NCBI RefSeq assembly: GCF_029168945.1
Contig: NC_083605.1
Span: 3,727,280-3,791,279, forward strand
Direction of reading: 5' to 3'
Length of the DNA: 64,000 nucleotides
Source of the DNA: Cannabis sativa
Lineage: Eukaryota > Streptophyta > Magnoliopsida > Rosales > Cannabaceae
The notes below the pieces were generated by a model, which saw nothing but the letters and a program-made list of their open reading frames with translations, was not told where the DNA came from and ran no database searches. The translations under genes and the position numbers were made by a program. Position 1 is the stretch's first letter, and each line of letters begins with the position of its first letter. Positions 9,950 through 21,299 of this stretch are shown here, one piece after another.

Positions 9950-11490
9950 AAGTTTTGATGAAGAAATTAACATTGTTGCCGGAAAAATCACAGGAAAAAT
10001 TACCAAGAAACTGGTTTCTTGATGAAGAAACCGGTTTCTTGATGCTTGATGAAGAAACCAGTTTCTTGGTAATTTTTCCGGTAATTTTATCAGTGACAAT
10101 GCCAATTCTGACGACTATTCTGGAGTTTGATGTCGGTGCCGAAAAAGTCGCTGGAGTAGTTGCCGGTGTCAAAAAAATCACCGGAGTGATTGCCGGCGTC
10201 AAAAAAGTCGTCAGAATTAGCATTATCGCCAGTAAAATCACTAGAAAAATCACCAAGAAAGTGGTTTCTTCATCAAGAAACTGGTTTCTTTACCAGGAAA
10301 GTGGTTTCTTCATCAAGGAACTAGTTTTGTTACACAACAATAATAAAGATTATGAAAACAAAACAAAAATGATATACACTGAAAAAAATTAAAACCAGTT
10401 TCATCAATCAACCAAATAGATAAAAAAAAACACAAAAAAAAATACTCATAAATATAAACAAAACAACGCACAATGCACAACAATAATCTAAAACAAAATA
10501 TAAGTGTGAAAACCAGTTTCAAACCTAAAAACAAAATAATAAAAAGAAACTTAAAATAAAAATATACAATAACATCATAAAATAGAGCAACCTCATTATA
10601 AAACCCTTAAAACCTGTAAAACCAGTTTGGAACTTATGAACCCTGTGAAATCAAATTCGACACTATGAAAAATCATAACAAAATATAAATGCTAAACAAT
10701 AAAGTTAACTGAAACAAGTTATGAAAATTGGCATAGTCGCTGGAGTTGCTGCTGGCATCGGGAAAGTCATCGGAGTTGCTACCGGCGCTAAAAAAGTCAT
10801 CGGAATTGCCATTATCGCCGGAAAAATCCCAAAAAAATTACCAAGAAACTGGTTTCTTCATCAAGAAATTGATTTCTTGATGAAGAAAAGAAAACAGTTT
10901 CTTGGTGATTTTTCCGGCGACAATGCCAATTCTGACGAATTTCCCAGAGTTTACTATTGGTACTGAAAAGTCACTGGAGTAGTTGCCAGTATATTAGTCG
11001 TCAGAGTTGGTACCAACGCCTGAAAAGTCGTCAGAATTGTCATTGTCGTCGGAATAATTACCGAAAAAATCACCAAGAAACTGGTTTCTTCATCAAGTAA
11101 CTGGTTTCTTCATCAAGAACTGATTTCTTCATCAAGAAACTAGTTTCTTGATAAATTTTCCGGCAACTATGCCAATTCTGATGACTTTTTTGAAGTTTGC
11201 TCTCGGTGCCAGAATAGTCGTCGGAGTAGCTACTAAGGCCAGAAAAGTCGTCAGAATTGGCATTGTCAACGGAAAAATCACCAAGAAAGTGGTGTCTTCA
11301 TCAAGAAAAAGAAGAAACCGGTTTCTTGGTATTTTTTCAGTAATTTTTCCGGCGACAATGCCAATTCCGACAAATTTTCCAGCGCCGGCAGTAACTCCGA
11401 TGACTTTTTCGGCACCAATCGCTACTCCGGCAACTTTTCTGGCACCGACATCAAATTTCGGTGACTTGTCCGGCATCAGTGACAAATAAA
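9950..11490. repeat. Array of inverted and direct repeats around AAGAAACYRGTTTCTT
   Basis: A near-palindromic 16-mer of the form AAGAAACYRGTTTCTT recurs many times in both orientations (for example near 10005, 10055, 10265, 10845, 11080 and 11130). It is flanked by arms such as GCCGGAAAAATCACC and GTCGTCAGAATTGGCATTG that also occur inverted. A middle stretch (10390-10640) repeats AAAACCAGTTT. Because arms are inverted, both strands show frames with the same kind of peptide (AGVVAGVKKITGVIAG-like on +, VAGVAIGAEKVIGVTAG on -), which marks repeat structure and not a gene. Possible subterminal repeats of a DNA transposon, or a foldback element. No terminal ends were identified. Confidence 0.75.
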
Positions 11491-11535
11491 ACTTCCTAAA
11501 CAATTAAAAATATTAAATATGGGATTTGAAAACCT

Positions 11536-11628
11536 AATTACATATATATGGCATATCAAATATCATAAAAAGACCTAAAAAAAAATACCATATAAATTGG
11601 TCAAACTTAAATGTGCCATATTTATCAT
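11536..11628. repeat. Small inverted-repeat element, copy 2
   Basis: TACATATATATGGCATATCAAA at the left and GTGCCATATTTATCAT at the right form imperfect inverted ends. The interior (TATCATAAAAAGACC) matches the unit at 2832-2930. Confidence 0.5.
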
Positions 11629-11759
11629 AAGAACATTTAAAACCCCATAGTATGTGTAATTTCCTCTTTAAAAAATGCTACTTTCTTTTCGATTGGGCCT
11701 CAATTTTTCTCATTTTCCAATTGAGAAAGTTATTGGGCATTTACTTTACTTATTTTAAT

Positions 11760-12110
11760 TTTGGAATAATTACATGAGACACCATTTTTTGTAAAATATT
11801 TACATTTTTACGTTCAAAGAATGTTTTTTTTTTACATTTTTACGGTTTTTCAAAAAATAACACGAAAACAACATAAAATCAACAAGAAAACTACATAAAA
11901 GTAACATCAAAATAACAATAAAAAATAACATACAGATAACAAAAAATCAACAACAAATTAACAAGATTACAACATAAAAGACCGTATTTTCTGTAAATAA
12001 AATAAAAAAAATCGTAAAAATGTTTAAAATTTCGTGAAACTGTATTTTTGTAAATTTTTTGTTTTTTTTATGTTTTTGTGAAATAATCCCTTTAATTTTT
12101 GCCTTTATTT
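11760..12110 (-). repeat. Dispersed AT-rich repeat, copy 1 (inverted)
   Basis: Read on the minus strand it shows TTTTTACGATTTTTTTTATT, TTTACAGAAAATACGG and a series of TTGTTGATTTTTTGTTAT-like blocks. The same order is found at 31870-32190 and 32700-32960 on the plus strand. No coding potential. Boundaries are approximate. Confidence 0.6.
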
Positions 12111-13259
12111 CTATATTGGGCAACACACTCATAAAAATGGTATTTTAATTAAAAAATACAAAAAAGAGATATTCCTCAACTTATTCCTTTTTAATTTGTG
12201 TAACAAATATTATTTTTTCACTCCAAATAAAAATTATAATAAATTAAAATAAAATATTTTTAACATATGCTTAATTTTATGAACACGACTGCTAAATTTA
12301 GGATCCATGGACACAAATTTTAAAACACTAACATTATTTTTCTACCATTCAATCAAATTGAATCTAAGGCAAAAAAATTAAAATTAAAATACTAAGGTTG
12401 AGTTTAATTAATAGTTTTGATTAATAGGAAATAAATAAAATACTAATTAAAATTTTTAATTAGGTTGTGCTTTGTTTGAAGAAGATATTTGAAGAAAACT
12501 TTCCATATGTTTTTCACTTTGAAAAAAAAAAATTCATTAATCATTTTCTTTTTAAAATTTCGTTTCAAATCTTTTTTTAATAGTAAAAAATAAAAATAAC
12601 ATAAATATTTACGGAAGAAATCCGAAGCCACAGGATACGGTATGCAATCAAAATCAAAAGGAAAATATCTTAAATATTGATAAATTATTTGTTAAAGATA
12701 TTTCCTTCTATTTTAATAATAAATTATTTTAAAAATCATTTTTAAGCTTTAATAATTTAAAGAGAACTAAGTACAGAGTTTTCAAAATTAAAAGGAAACT
12801 TTATAGTTTTGATAATTAGAAGGGATTGTCTATTTTTTTGGCTTTACTACAAATTAATTTTTAATATATCTTTATCTATAGAGAATTCATGTGAGTCCAT
12901 GATAATTAATGATTAGCAAAATTTTACCATAACTACAATTTACAGAAATGTAAAAGTGAAAGAGACACAAACAATCTACTAAATAATTTTATTCAAATAC
13001 TATTAAATAAAAATTGTATTCCCAAGTAATTCTCAGATTAACTTACATAATAATATTTTACTATTAGCTGAAGTGTACCTAATATATGTCTATTAAAGTG
13101 TATGTAAATCTAACAATCTAATTTTTTTGGCAAAAAAAAAAAAGCTAAACCACTATCCAAAATAAAATCAATATTAAAAAAAATGTAACTCTATGTACTA
13201 AACTATCTTTTTTCGGCTGGTAAGAATAATTCAATAATGAAGGATTTTTATTAATAAAG
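12111..13259. other. AT-rich spacer
   Basis: Very AT-rich DNA with no supported gene. Open frames here are low-complexity K/F/N-rich translations. Confidence 0.55.
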
Positions 13260-15500
13260 TTAGAGTCTCTTGATGCTAGAATCAGTTCAGCCCCACCACT
13301 CCCTCACATTTCAAAGCACACAAAAATTCAAAACAAAAACAGTGTCAAAACTTTAAAATAATTTTAAAGCCTCTCAATTTTATCTTTCTTATATGAACTA
13401 ACAAGTTCATCTTTTAACAGAAATTTCTTTCACATTTAGCAACCTATCCTATTAAATCACTCTTGGTCTTTCACTTTCTATCTAAGCTCAACTCAAAACT
13501 CAACCTAATTATAGTGACAAACTATTAACAAGCAAGTTTACCTTGAGCACATTGTTGTAAAGTTCACCACTTCAATTCTCAATTTGAGCGATTTCTTCTT
13601 GGATCAAAATAAGAGTGTCACAAAACCTGTCTAACCCAGCTTGCAACAACAGAAATTTAACTTAATGAGGATAAAATAAAATGATAGGAAAAACAACTAA
13701 AAGAGTGTTTTAGATTGAACATATGTTTCTAGGTTCAATCATGAGTGTTTCAAGAACAGGCCAATAGTTGGTGCATGGAATCTGTTGTCCATTGGATGTT
13801 TGGCAACATATTCAAGCTCGATTCTAACAGTGTTCTGAATTTGCAGAAGGAACATGAAGAGTATAAGCAGAGATATGAGTCCTAAAGTTGAAACAAAATA
13901 AGTGAATAAGAGAAAAAAAAAAAAAAAGGAAGGAAGAACTACCTGTAAGCCTCCCTAGTCAGTATTGTATTCAAGAGTATATGTTCCATTGACACCATGA
14001 AAAAGGACAGGGTCATAGTTCTATAAGAAATAAACATAAGAAAAAATGTGAAAAATAGCAAGAGCAAGAAGTTATAGGCTTCCCCCAACCTAACCTTTAT
14101 AATATTCAAGAATTGAAAAATCTATAGCAATTGTTATGTAGGTACCCACAAGAGACTCTCTCAATGTTAATCTTTGAAGTTGATTAATGAAATGGCATTA
14201 ATGAAGCTATACATTTAATAATAGTCAAAGAAGGAAAATTGAAGTGAACCAACCTTCAAGCGAAGTTGGCAAAATTGCATTTGTGCATTGCTATTTTTTA
14301 TCCATTAGTGAGTCCCTTAGATCCAATGATTGCAATGTAAGTATAAAAAGTTGGCGAAATAAGTGCAAAACTCCAAGGTGCAGCAAAAATGGTTCTGAGA
14401 GGTAAAACTGAATAGGACCACCTCCTTCATGTGGAATACAAAATATTTTATGAAGATTTTGAGATGGCAAACATCAGCTCCAATCCAAATCACTGAATGA
14501 ATTTCAAGTCAAAGAATAAATTAGGGATATGATAAAATTCTGAATGATTAGTTCATTTTTTTTATTAATATACCATGGAGCACCGAAGCTTGTTTCCCAT
14601 GCTGTATATCAGAACCAGATATCGATCTACTTGAGTTTGCAACTCCCTTAGATGCAAGCAATATTAATAGAAACAAAGATAATCCACACTATACATGTAG
14701 CAACAGATTATGTACATATAGAGTTTATAGAGATTCTATTAAAATAATAAATAAATATATATAGTATGTAAATAATAAAACAATTGTACCTTAACAAAAA
14801 GAAAACGAAAGGATTGTACAAGTTGTATCATTTGTCCCTGTTTTTGTTTTCGTGGAAAAGAGATTTGAGTTCGACGCCTGAATCTTGATCGGAGATTCAC
14901 CATGCTCTAAGGAAATCACTTGATGTGGCTAGGAGACGGATTTTCGGCCTCATTGTTTGGAATGAATATTATTTGGTCCGAATGAAAAAGAATATTAAAT
15001 GGATCAAACAAAAAGGAAAAGAAAGAAGAAAAAGCTAAAATAATTAAATTAAAAAAATACAAATAAATACATATTCATACTAAAAATACAAAAAAGTTTA
15101 CAAATCAAGAATGTTTTGAAGCAAAACTCCTAGATACTAATGTCTAAGAATGAGTAATTTATAGAGAAGTCAGTCATGAATGATCATCATGTTTTAAAGA
15201 AAAAAAATCAGAAAATGCAAGCCCACAATTGAATTTGAATGAAGAAGAAGTTGGAGTTTGATTCGGTCTTATTTTATCTTTACAAATTATTTTCTCCACT
15301 TTAAGATTGGGGTTCAGTTTCTTTTTCGCTAACCAATTGAGTTTTAGTTTTGATTTTCACATACACCAATTTTATTTCGTAATTTGATTAGTACGGTTAT
15401 TTTTTATTTTTTAAAAAAGACTCAACAAATGTTAACTTTGGCATTAGAAATGGTTAAATTTAACAGAATATTTCTTTAATTTTAAAGTATATTCTGATAA
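13260..15500. other. Non-coding DNA, probably interior of a Helitron
   Basis: Moderately complex sequence with no conserved reading frame I recognise. A minus-strand stretch near 14915-14800 reads MVNLRSRFRRRTQISFPRKQ and might be a captured exon. The Helitron 5' ends at 15571 and 15701 face this region on the minus strand, but I could not find a hairpin plus CTRR end on its left side. Confidence 0.4.
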
Positions 15501-15701
15501 ATCAACCAAAAATATATTCTGTTAAACTAATAAAAATTGTCAGATAGCCATTTTTTATATATAAAGATAAAGATATTCTGTTAACCTCAGCAAAAAAAAA
15601 GTATTATTTTTTAATAGAAAACTTAAAAAAAAGAAAATTCACCCAATAATTTCTCATAAACTAAGAATTTTGTTATATAGCCACATTTTATATAAAATAG
15701 A
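15501..15701 (-). mobile_element. Two adjacent Helitron 5' termini
   Basis: Reading the minus strand, one start is TCTATTTTATATAAAATGTG from 15701, close to the terminus at 8170 (shared TATATAAC..ATTCTT..TTTATGAGAAATT). A second start at about 15571, TCTTTATCTTTATATATAAA followed by AATGGCTATCTGAC, matches the terminus at 61522. Nested or tandem insertion of two subfamilies is the simplest reading. Confidence 0.55.
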
Positions 15702-15712
15702 TATATATATAA

Positions 15713-17640
15713 TGTTGAGTTTTATGCCCTAAATAAAACTCTATTTCAATGTAATCCATTTTATTCAATCTCAATAAAGACACAGAAGTATTTTTCATTC
15801 ATTTGTATGTTTTGGTTCATCTTATCAATTGCTTGTCTATTTGATTTATAAATTCATCCAAACCCTTTTCACATACTCGATCCTGTTTATTGTGTTGTCA
15901 ACACAGTGGAAAGTAAACATGACTATGTGAATAAAGATTCCTAGATTTATCAGAACACGGGGTTTTACTGATATGATAATCTACAACAGAGTTTACTTGC
16001 ATTTGGATAATTGCTATGTTCTTTCCAGAGCATTGGTTAAAGTAAAGCTTGGGTTGGGTGCATGGAGTATGCATCGGAAGGGACCGATATTGAACTTTGA
16101 CATAGATTTAATTAAACTTACCGTAATATCTATTCAAGTCAATATCGCCTAGTTGATCCTAGATTAAATGATCTTAATCCTGATATGATTAGGTTCAGTC
16201 TCAAGAGTGTTATTCGTGTTCTTTGATTTGTTAGTTAAGCCTACTTTTGGGTCAAGGTGATACGTACATTTTGGGAACACGGTAGTGCAATTGAGTGGGA
16301 GCGCTAACATAAATATGGAATCTATAGCTTCTATCTGGCAAATAGAAAGTAAATGATGATTTCCTTCGAGCTTGACCAAACGAAAATAAATGGTGGAGTA
16401 CTCATTTCACTTAGCTGAAATATCATTTATACGGGGTTAAGTGTTTTAAGGATAAAATACATTGTAGGGAGTCACGGTAATCTAATCCCTTTACAGTGTA
16501 GATCATCTATATAGAGGATCATTGATCAAATTAGGACTATAACAATGGATAACTAATGACGTGTCTATATGGTGGAATATATAGAGCGTTCTATATACTG
16601 GGAGTGCAATTCTAAGTTCTATGCGTGGATTCAATGAAGAATTAATAAGTCAGTGAATTTAGGATGTAAATTCTTGATCTGCTTATTGGAAGCTCGGATA
16701 TATAGACCTATGGTCCCCCCACTAGTTGAGACAATATTATTTGTAAGACTCATTTAATTGGTTTTGATTAATCAATTATAATTCTCAAATTAGACTATGT
16801 CTATTTGTGAATTTTTCACTAAGCAATGGCGAAATTGTAAAGAAAGAGTTTTTAGGGCATATTTATTAATTAAGGTACTATGTCAGTCCACCCCATGCAC
16901 GCGCGCGGACAGTATGCATTGCATACTGTCCGTACTGCATGCATTTTTTTTCGTTTTTCTTCGATTTTTCATGCTATTTCATGGAATTAACTTTCGATTT
17001 TTTTGTGTAGTTTTGTATTTTGATTTTTACTTTTCAATTTTCAAATCTAATATCAAAAATAAATTAATTTGAATTTTTTAAAAATTAATCTTAGATATTA
17101 GTGTAATTTGAATTTAAAAACGGGTAAAAATCTATCCTTTTGCTTGATTTTATATCTTATTTTTAAATTTGATTATTTTGTCTTATTTTTTAAATTTAAA
17201 GGTCAGATATTAAATATTTTTTAAATTAATTTTTTTTTAAATAATTTGACCTTATTTAAATTTAAAATAAGATTATTATAATCATGTAATTTTAAATAGA
17301 AATAAAATATTTTGCTAACTTTTTAAATTTTGTTATTTTTTATTTAAATTAAATTATAAAATCAGAAAAATATTTATTTTTTTATTTTATATTTAATTTA
17401 TAAAATAACCTTAAAAATTTAAAAGGTGGGTAGCAATTATTTTTTGAAATAATATTTAGGTTAGTTGAAACCTATTTTTTAAAAAATTGTAGGTTTAATT
17501 TTTTTTTATTATTTTATTTCATTTTAAATAACGAAAATATTTTTTTATTTAATTATTTTCGAAAATTATTATTTAAAATTAAATAATTCCTACATCCAAC
17601 TATCTAATTCATCTTGTTGCAGGAGTATGTGTTTTAGCTT
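15713..17640 (+). repeat. LTR-like retroelement segment, right boundary unclear
   Basis: Starts TGTTGAGTTTTATGCCCTAA immediately after the Helitron terminus and continues for nearly 2 kb of non-coding sequence of LTR style. No PBS, PPT or coding domain could be placed, so it may be a solo LTR or a truncated element. From 17030 onward it becomes extremely AT-rich. Assignment rests on the TG start and general character only. Confidence 0.4.
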
Positions 17641-18109
17641 GTGTGTAAGTTTTATAAAACCTATTATTGCTTGATCTAAATTGTCATGGTTAACTTGTTG
17701 ACAGATCCAATGATCTAATTTTAACCCATGGTTCAATTGTCAATAGGTCAAGTAAATACCAATAAACAATTCTTAATACTATATTATATTAGAATTATTT
17801 TCGAGTACATATAATATTTATACATGTACTATAATTTGAAATAAAATTATTAATTCTACATAAATAAATTTATAAAATATATGTATATATTTTTTTTTAA
17901 GATGTAATTATTCTTATATAGAGGTATATTTTATTAATACGGGACTTAAAAAATGTATAACTAATTACAATATAGAGGTTATTCTTATTTATAACTGGCT
18001 CAAATTGGGACTTCATTTTTTTATAACAAATTAGAGGTTATTCTAGAGTATTCTTAAATAGAGGTTCTACCGTAAATAAGTTTTAATTTAAAGAATATAA
18101 AATATTTTT
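17641..18109. other. AT-rich spacer with TAGAGGT repeats
   Basis: AT-rich DNA containing repeated TAGAGGT(TATTCT) motifs near 17920, 17983, 18025 and 18058. Possibly the edge of another DNA element; no gene seen. Confidence 0.4.
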
Positions 18110-18838
18110 GTGTTAGAATTATTATCCTATCCTTTACTACTAGATATCCATCCAATATCATATCCTTATCTGAGACTGAGATTGAGAGGAGACTCTGTCA
18201 CTGCCGTGCTTCATTCAAATGATCCAATGATCTCATGTGGACATGCCTTAGCTGCAATCTGGTTTTGCAACCATCAATCTCATGCTTATATTCACCCTTG
18301 GTACAAGATGGAGGCTTTCAAGAAGACTTATGAACATACAGTTTACCCTGTGCCAAGCCATGATAAGTGGCCCAAAACAGGTCGAAATCCAATCTTTCCC
18401 CCAGGTGCAAACATTTTGCCAGGTAGACCAAAGAAAAAGCGAAGAAGAGATGCTGATGAGGCACCCCCTCCAAATTGCACAAAGACAAGGAGAACTAGCG
18501 CACTTATGCATTGTAGCAAATGCAAGAAACCTGGACACAGTTAGAGGACTTGCAAGAATGACGCAGCACCTGCTCCTATTCCTCCTCCAACTCAGGTAAC
18601 ACATTTTTAGCTGCAATCTTAGTATACATATGTCATTTGGATCCTTATGTCAATAAAATAACAGTGATTGTTTTTGTTTGGGGCCAAAAGAATAAGGGGG
18701 CCAGGCCACCAATACAAAATCCAAATAAGGAAACATTGAAGAGAAGGAAAAGAAGAAATGGAAAAAGCTAGGAGGGCTAGGCAGGCTACAGAAGGTGGTG
18801 GAGCTGGGTCAGCTGAGGCTGGAGGGTCTAATACATAG
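18110..18838 (+). pseudogene. MULE transposase, C-terminal fragment (SWIM zinc finger and zinc knuckle)
   Basis: The frame carries CGHALAAIWF, the C.H half of a SWIM zinc finger (the upstream CxC half is unclear or lost). It continues with HPWYKMEAFKKTYEHTVYPV, WPKTG, a basic GRPKKKRRRDADE stretch and the zinc knuckle CSKCKKPGHS, all in the order usual for plant MuDR-type transposases. An in-frame TAG at 18542-18544 interrupts the knuckle; the frame resumes as RTCKND. A later piece in another frame (EEMEKARRARQATEGGGAGS) ends at a TAG at 18836-18838 and fits the usual tail after an intron beginning GTAACA near 18595. The DDE catalytic core is absent, so this is a dead fragment. Confidence 0.85.
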
Positions 18839-19188
18839 GATGGAGCAGTGTCCTGTTGTAGCATCTAGTGCACAAACTGTTGTATTTTGAATTAGTGCAC
18901 ATGATGCTTACTTTTGACACAAACACTTTAGTGTTTAGGGCTTTAGACTTTAGTTTTTTGAACTGCTATTGTTGCACATTATGTGCTGTGTCTGAATTAG
19001 TGCACATAATGCTTACATTTGACACAAACTCTTTAGTGTTTAGGCCTTCTAATTTATGTTTTTTGTTGCTGCTATTAGTAGACAATTTGTAGTAATACAA
19101 GAACTCAAAGCAATGTTTGCTTTTTACTAATTTAAAGTAGAATATCTTTCATTGATCAACAAAAGTTACACTTGTTACAATTAATTGC

Positions 19189-19725
19189 TCATGCTTTAAG
19201 CACAAACAACAAAATACATATTGCAATACATATTAAAAGGTATCTAATACATCCACTCCTTTGACATTTACAGGTTTGACTTCCATTTAGGGATTCATCA
19301 ATGGTGGGAGTGTTGTCATCAAAACTCTCCACAACTTCATTTCTGTCTTTGCAGGTCATTGACTTCTCAACAGGTTCAGAATGGTCTTGGTTAGTCACAA
19401 CATTGTCAACACCTTCAGATGATAGCATGGACACTTCTCTCTCCATATTTCGAATTCTCCTTAGCAGCCCAGGAATCACATCCTTCGATCGTTTTACAAA
19501 TGGGTGGGTCGTACCACATCCAAAAGCCACACCCTTCTACTTCCTGCCACAACCAAAAACACTCGTGAACAGAAGGAAAGAATGACACAGAAGAAAATAA
19601 ACCTTCGTCACATCATGGCATGGGCATCTAATGAACCTTCGTCCACGATTCCTACTTGTCCAGGATGTTACCATCTGTGAAACTCGAGGGGGACGACATT
19701 CGCAGTACTGAGGCCTCGCAGACAT
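19189..19725 (-). pseudogene. GRF-type zinc-finger protein with C-terminal membrane segment, frameshifted
   Basis: Exon 1 (ATG at 19725) encodes MSARPQYCECRPPRVSQMVT, then SWTSRNRGRRFIRCPCHDVTK, and splices at AAG|GTTTAT near 19602. Exon 2 starts after TTGTGGCAG near 19558 with EVEGCGFWMWYDPPIC. Together they form the GRF zinc finger (C..C, TSxTxxNxGRRF, C, CxFxxWxDxxxC). After that Cys a run of four A bases shifts the frame, and the family-typical continuation KRSKDVIPGLLRRIRNMERE lies in the next frame. It runs through a coiled segment to a C-terminal hydrophobic helix (YLLICIAICILLFVLKA) and a stop at 19189. GRF fingers bind nucleic acid; the TM tail is common in plant members. One extra A separates this from an open gene, so an assembly error is possible. 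It is convergent with the transposase fragment about 350 bp away. Confidence 0.8.
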
Positions 19726-20542
19726 TTTTTTCTGGTTTGTGGTCTTCAGCTTCGACAATGGAGGACAGGTACCCAATACTTTCACTTTTATTTCTCTTCT
19801 CTTCTCTTCTCTTCTCTTCGACAATGGGGTTTGAGGATTTTCCCTCCTTTGCAAACCCAGATCTTCGTGACTGAGAAAATACAGATCTGGGTTTGGAGGA
19901 TTTTAATTTAAATTTGTGTTTTTTTTTCTTTTAATTTTTTGTCTATTATTTTTTCTAATTAGCCATTAGTTAAACAAAAAAAACATTAATTTTTTTTTAA
20001 TTTCCACGTCATAATAATTTATGACCTGGTAAGGTACTGCTTACTTGGACTGAGTCACGTAGACAAATAACGGGGTCAGGGGAACGGAGGTGTGTTTTTG
20101 CTTACAATATAGTGGTTTTGGGGGTTTACCCGCAGAAATTTGGGTTGTGGGGGTTTAGTGAAACCAAAACTAAAGTATTGGGGGTTTTGCCGCCATTTAC
20201 CCTATATATATATTTTTAAAGGAATAGTCAAATTATTTAAGGAAAAATGAAAGAGCCTTATATAAGAAATTGCATATTATTTAAGGAAAATAACCGAATA
20301 ATAATAATTCTTTTAATTTTAAATAGTCAATTTTTATATGAAAAAGGCTTTATTATGTGTTGTCAGTTGGCCATTTACTTATTAAATAGTCAAATTATTT
20401 AATTTTGATTTTTTTTTAAGGAAAACCGATACAGGTTAAAATAATAAAAGTACAAAATTACGCAATTAGAGGAGGATTTTCTTCCATTTATAATAGTTCA
20501 TTGTCTATCCTAAAGGCATGCAGAGATACTTTTGATTGAGTC

Positions 20543-21291
20543 TAGGGGTGTTCACAAAGTATCCGATCCAATCCAATCCGCACGATCCAATCCAATCCAA
20601 TCCGCAAAATGCGGATATCCGCACTTGTGCGGATTGGATTGGATTGAAAAATCTAAAATCCGCACTTGTGCGGATTGGATGTTGTTTGACCTCAAAAAGT
20701 AACCGATCCAATCCAATCCCCACTTAATTATATATATTTTTAAAAAATTATAATATGTAATATATATTAATTAAAAAAAGACACAAACTTCTAACTTCTT
20801 AATCTTTTTTAGTAATATATTGAGTTGGTGCATTTTATTTATTTTGTAATAAAAAACACAAGAAAAATAATTCTTATTCACATAGACACATACACATAAA
20901 ATTTAAATATATATATACTAGCTTATTTATTTTAGTAATTAGATACATATATATTTTAGTGTAAATCTAAAGATAAGTATATATATATATATTGATATAT
21001 ATGGATATTGGTTTAATTTGTATATAAATAGAGATGGAAATAGATTATTATTGGAGATTAAGAAACAATAGTCTTTTTTTAACTTTTTTTCTATGAGATA
21101 TTAAATAATTTATTATTGAAAAAATAACCGATCCAAAATAACCGATCTAATCCGCACTATTGCGGATTGGATTGGATTGGATTTAAACTCTTATGCGGAT
21201 CGGATTGGATCCAAAATATAAAATCCGCACTAGTGCGGATTGGATGTTGTTTGACAAAAAAAGTGCGGATTGGATCGGATGAACACCCCTA
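20543..21291. mobile_element. Complete non-autonomous hAT-type element with 8-bp target duplication
   Basis: Terminal inverted repeats TAGGGGTGTTCA (20543) and TGAACACCCCTA (ending 21291) are bordered on both sides by ATTGAGTC (20535-20542 and 21292-21299), a perfect 8-bp target duplication diagnostic of hAT. Subterminal zones are packed with direct and inverted GGATTGGATT / AATCCAATCCGCAC motifs, likely transposase-binding repeats. The 749-bp length and lack of a transposase make it non-autonomous. Perfect TSDs suggest a fairly recent insertion. Confidence 0.93.
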
Positions 21292-21299
21292 ATTGAGTC

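Larger units (their letters stand above)
18110..20202 (+). mobile_element. Mutator-like element (MULE) remnant with right TIR
   Basis: Contains the C-terminal part of a MULE transposase (+), a convergent GRF zinc-finger gene (-) and, at 19985-20202, a long G-rich terminal segment ending TTTTGCCGCCATTTACCC that looks like the right terminal inverted repeat. No left counterpart was found, so the left end is probably deleted near 18.1 kb. The layout of a transposase facing a second small gene resembles the mudrA/mudrB arrangement of MuDR; that parallel is inference. Confidence 0.65.

Noticed and set aside
9955..11490. CRISPR-like repeated 16-mers
   Set aside because: Repeats are inverted as well as direct, unevenly spaced, and in plant nuclear DNA.
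9955..11503. Open frames on both strands with repeated VAGV/AGVKK-like peptides
   Set aside because: They come from inverted repeats; the same peptide appears on both strands, and there is no conserved domain.
18248..18616. Overlapping frames opposite the MULE fragment
   Set aside because: The plus-strand frame has the zinc-finger motifs; the others do not.
19301..19874. Plus-strand frames across the GRF gene
   Set aside because: The minus strand encodes the GRF motif with splice sites.
20536..20727. Plus- and minus-strand frames with NPIQSNP / GLDWIG repeats
   Set aside because: Translation of AATCC subterminal repeats of the hAT element.
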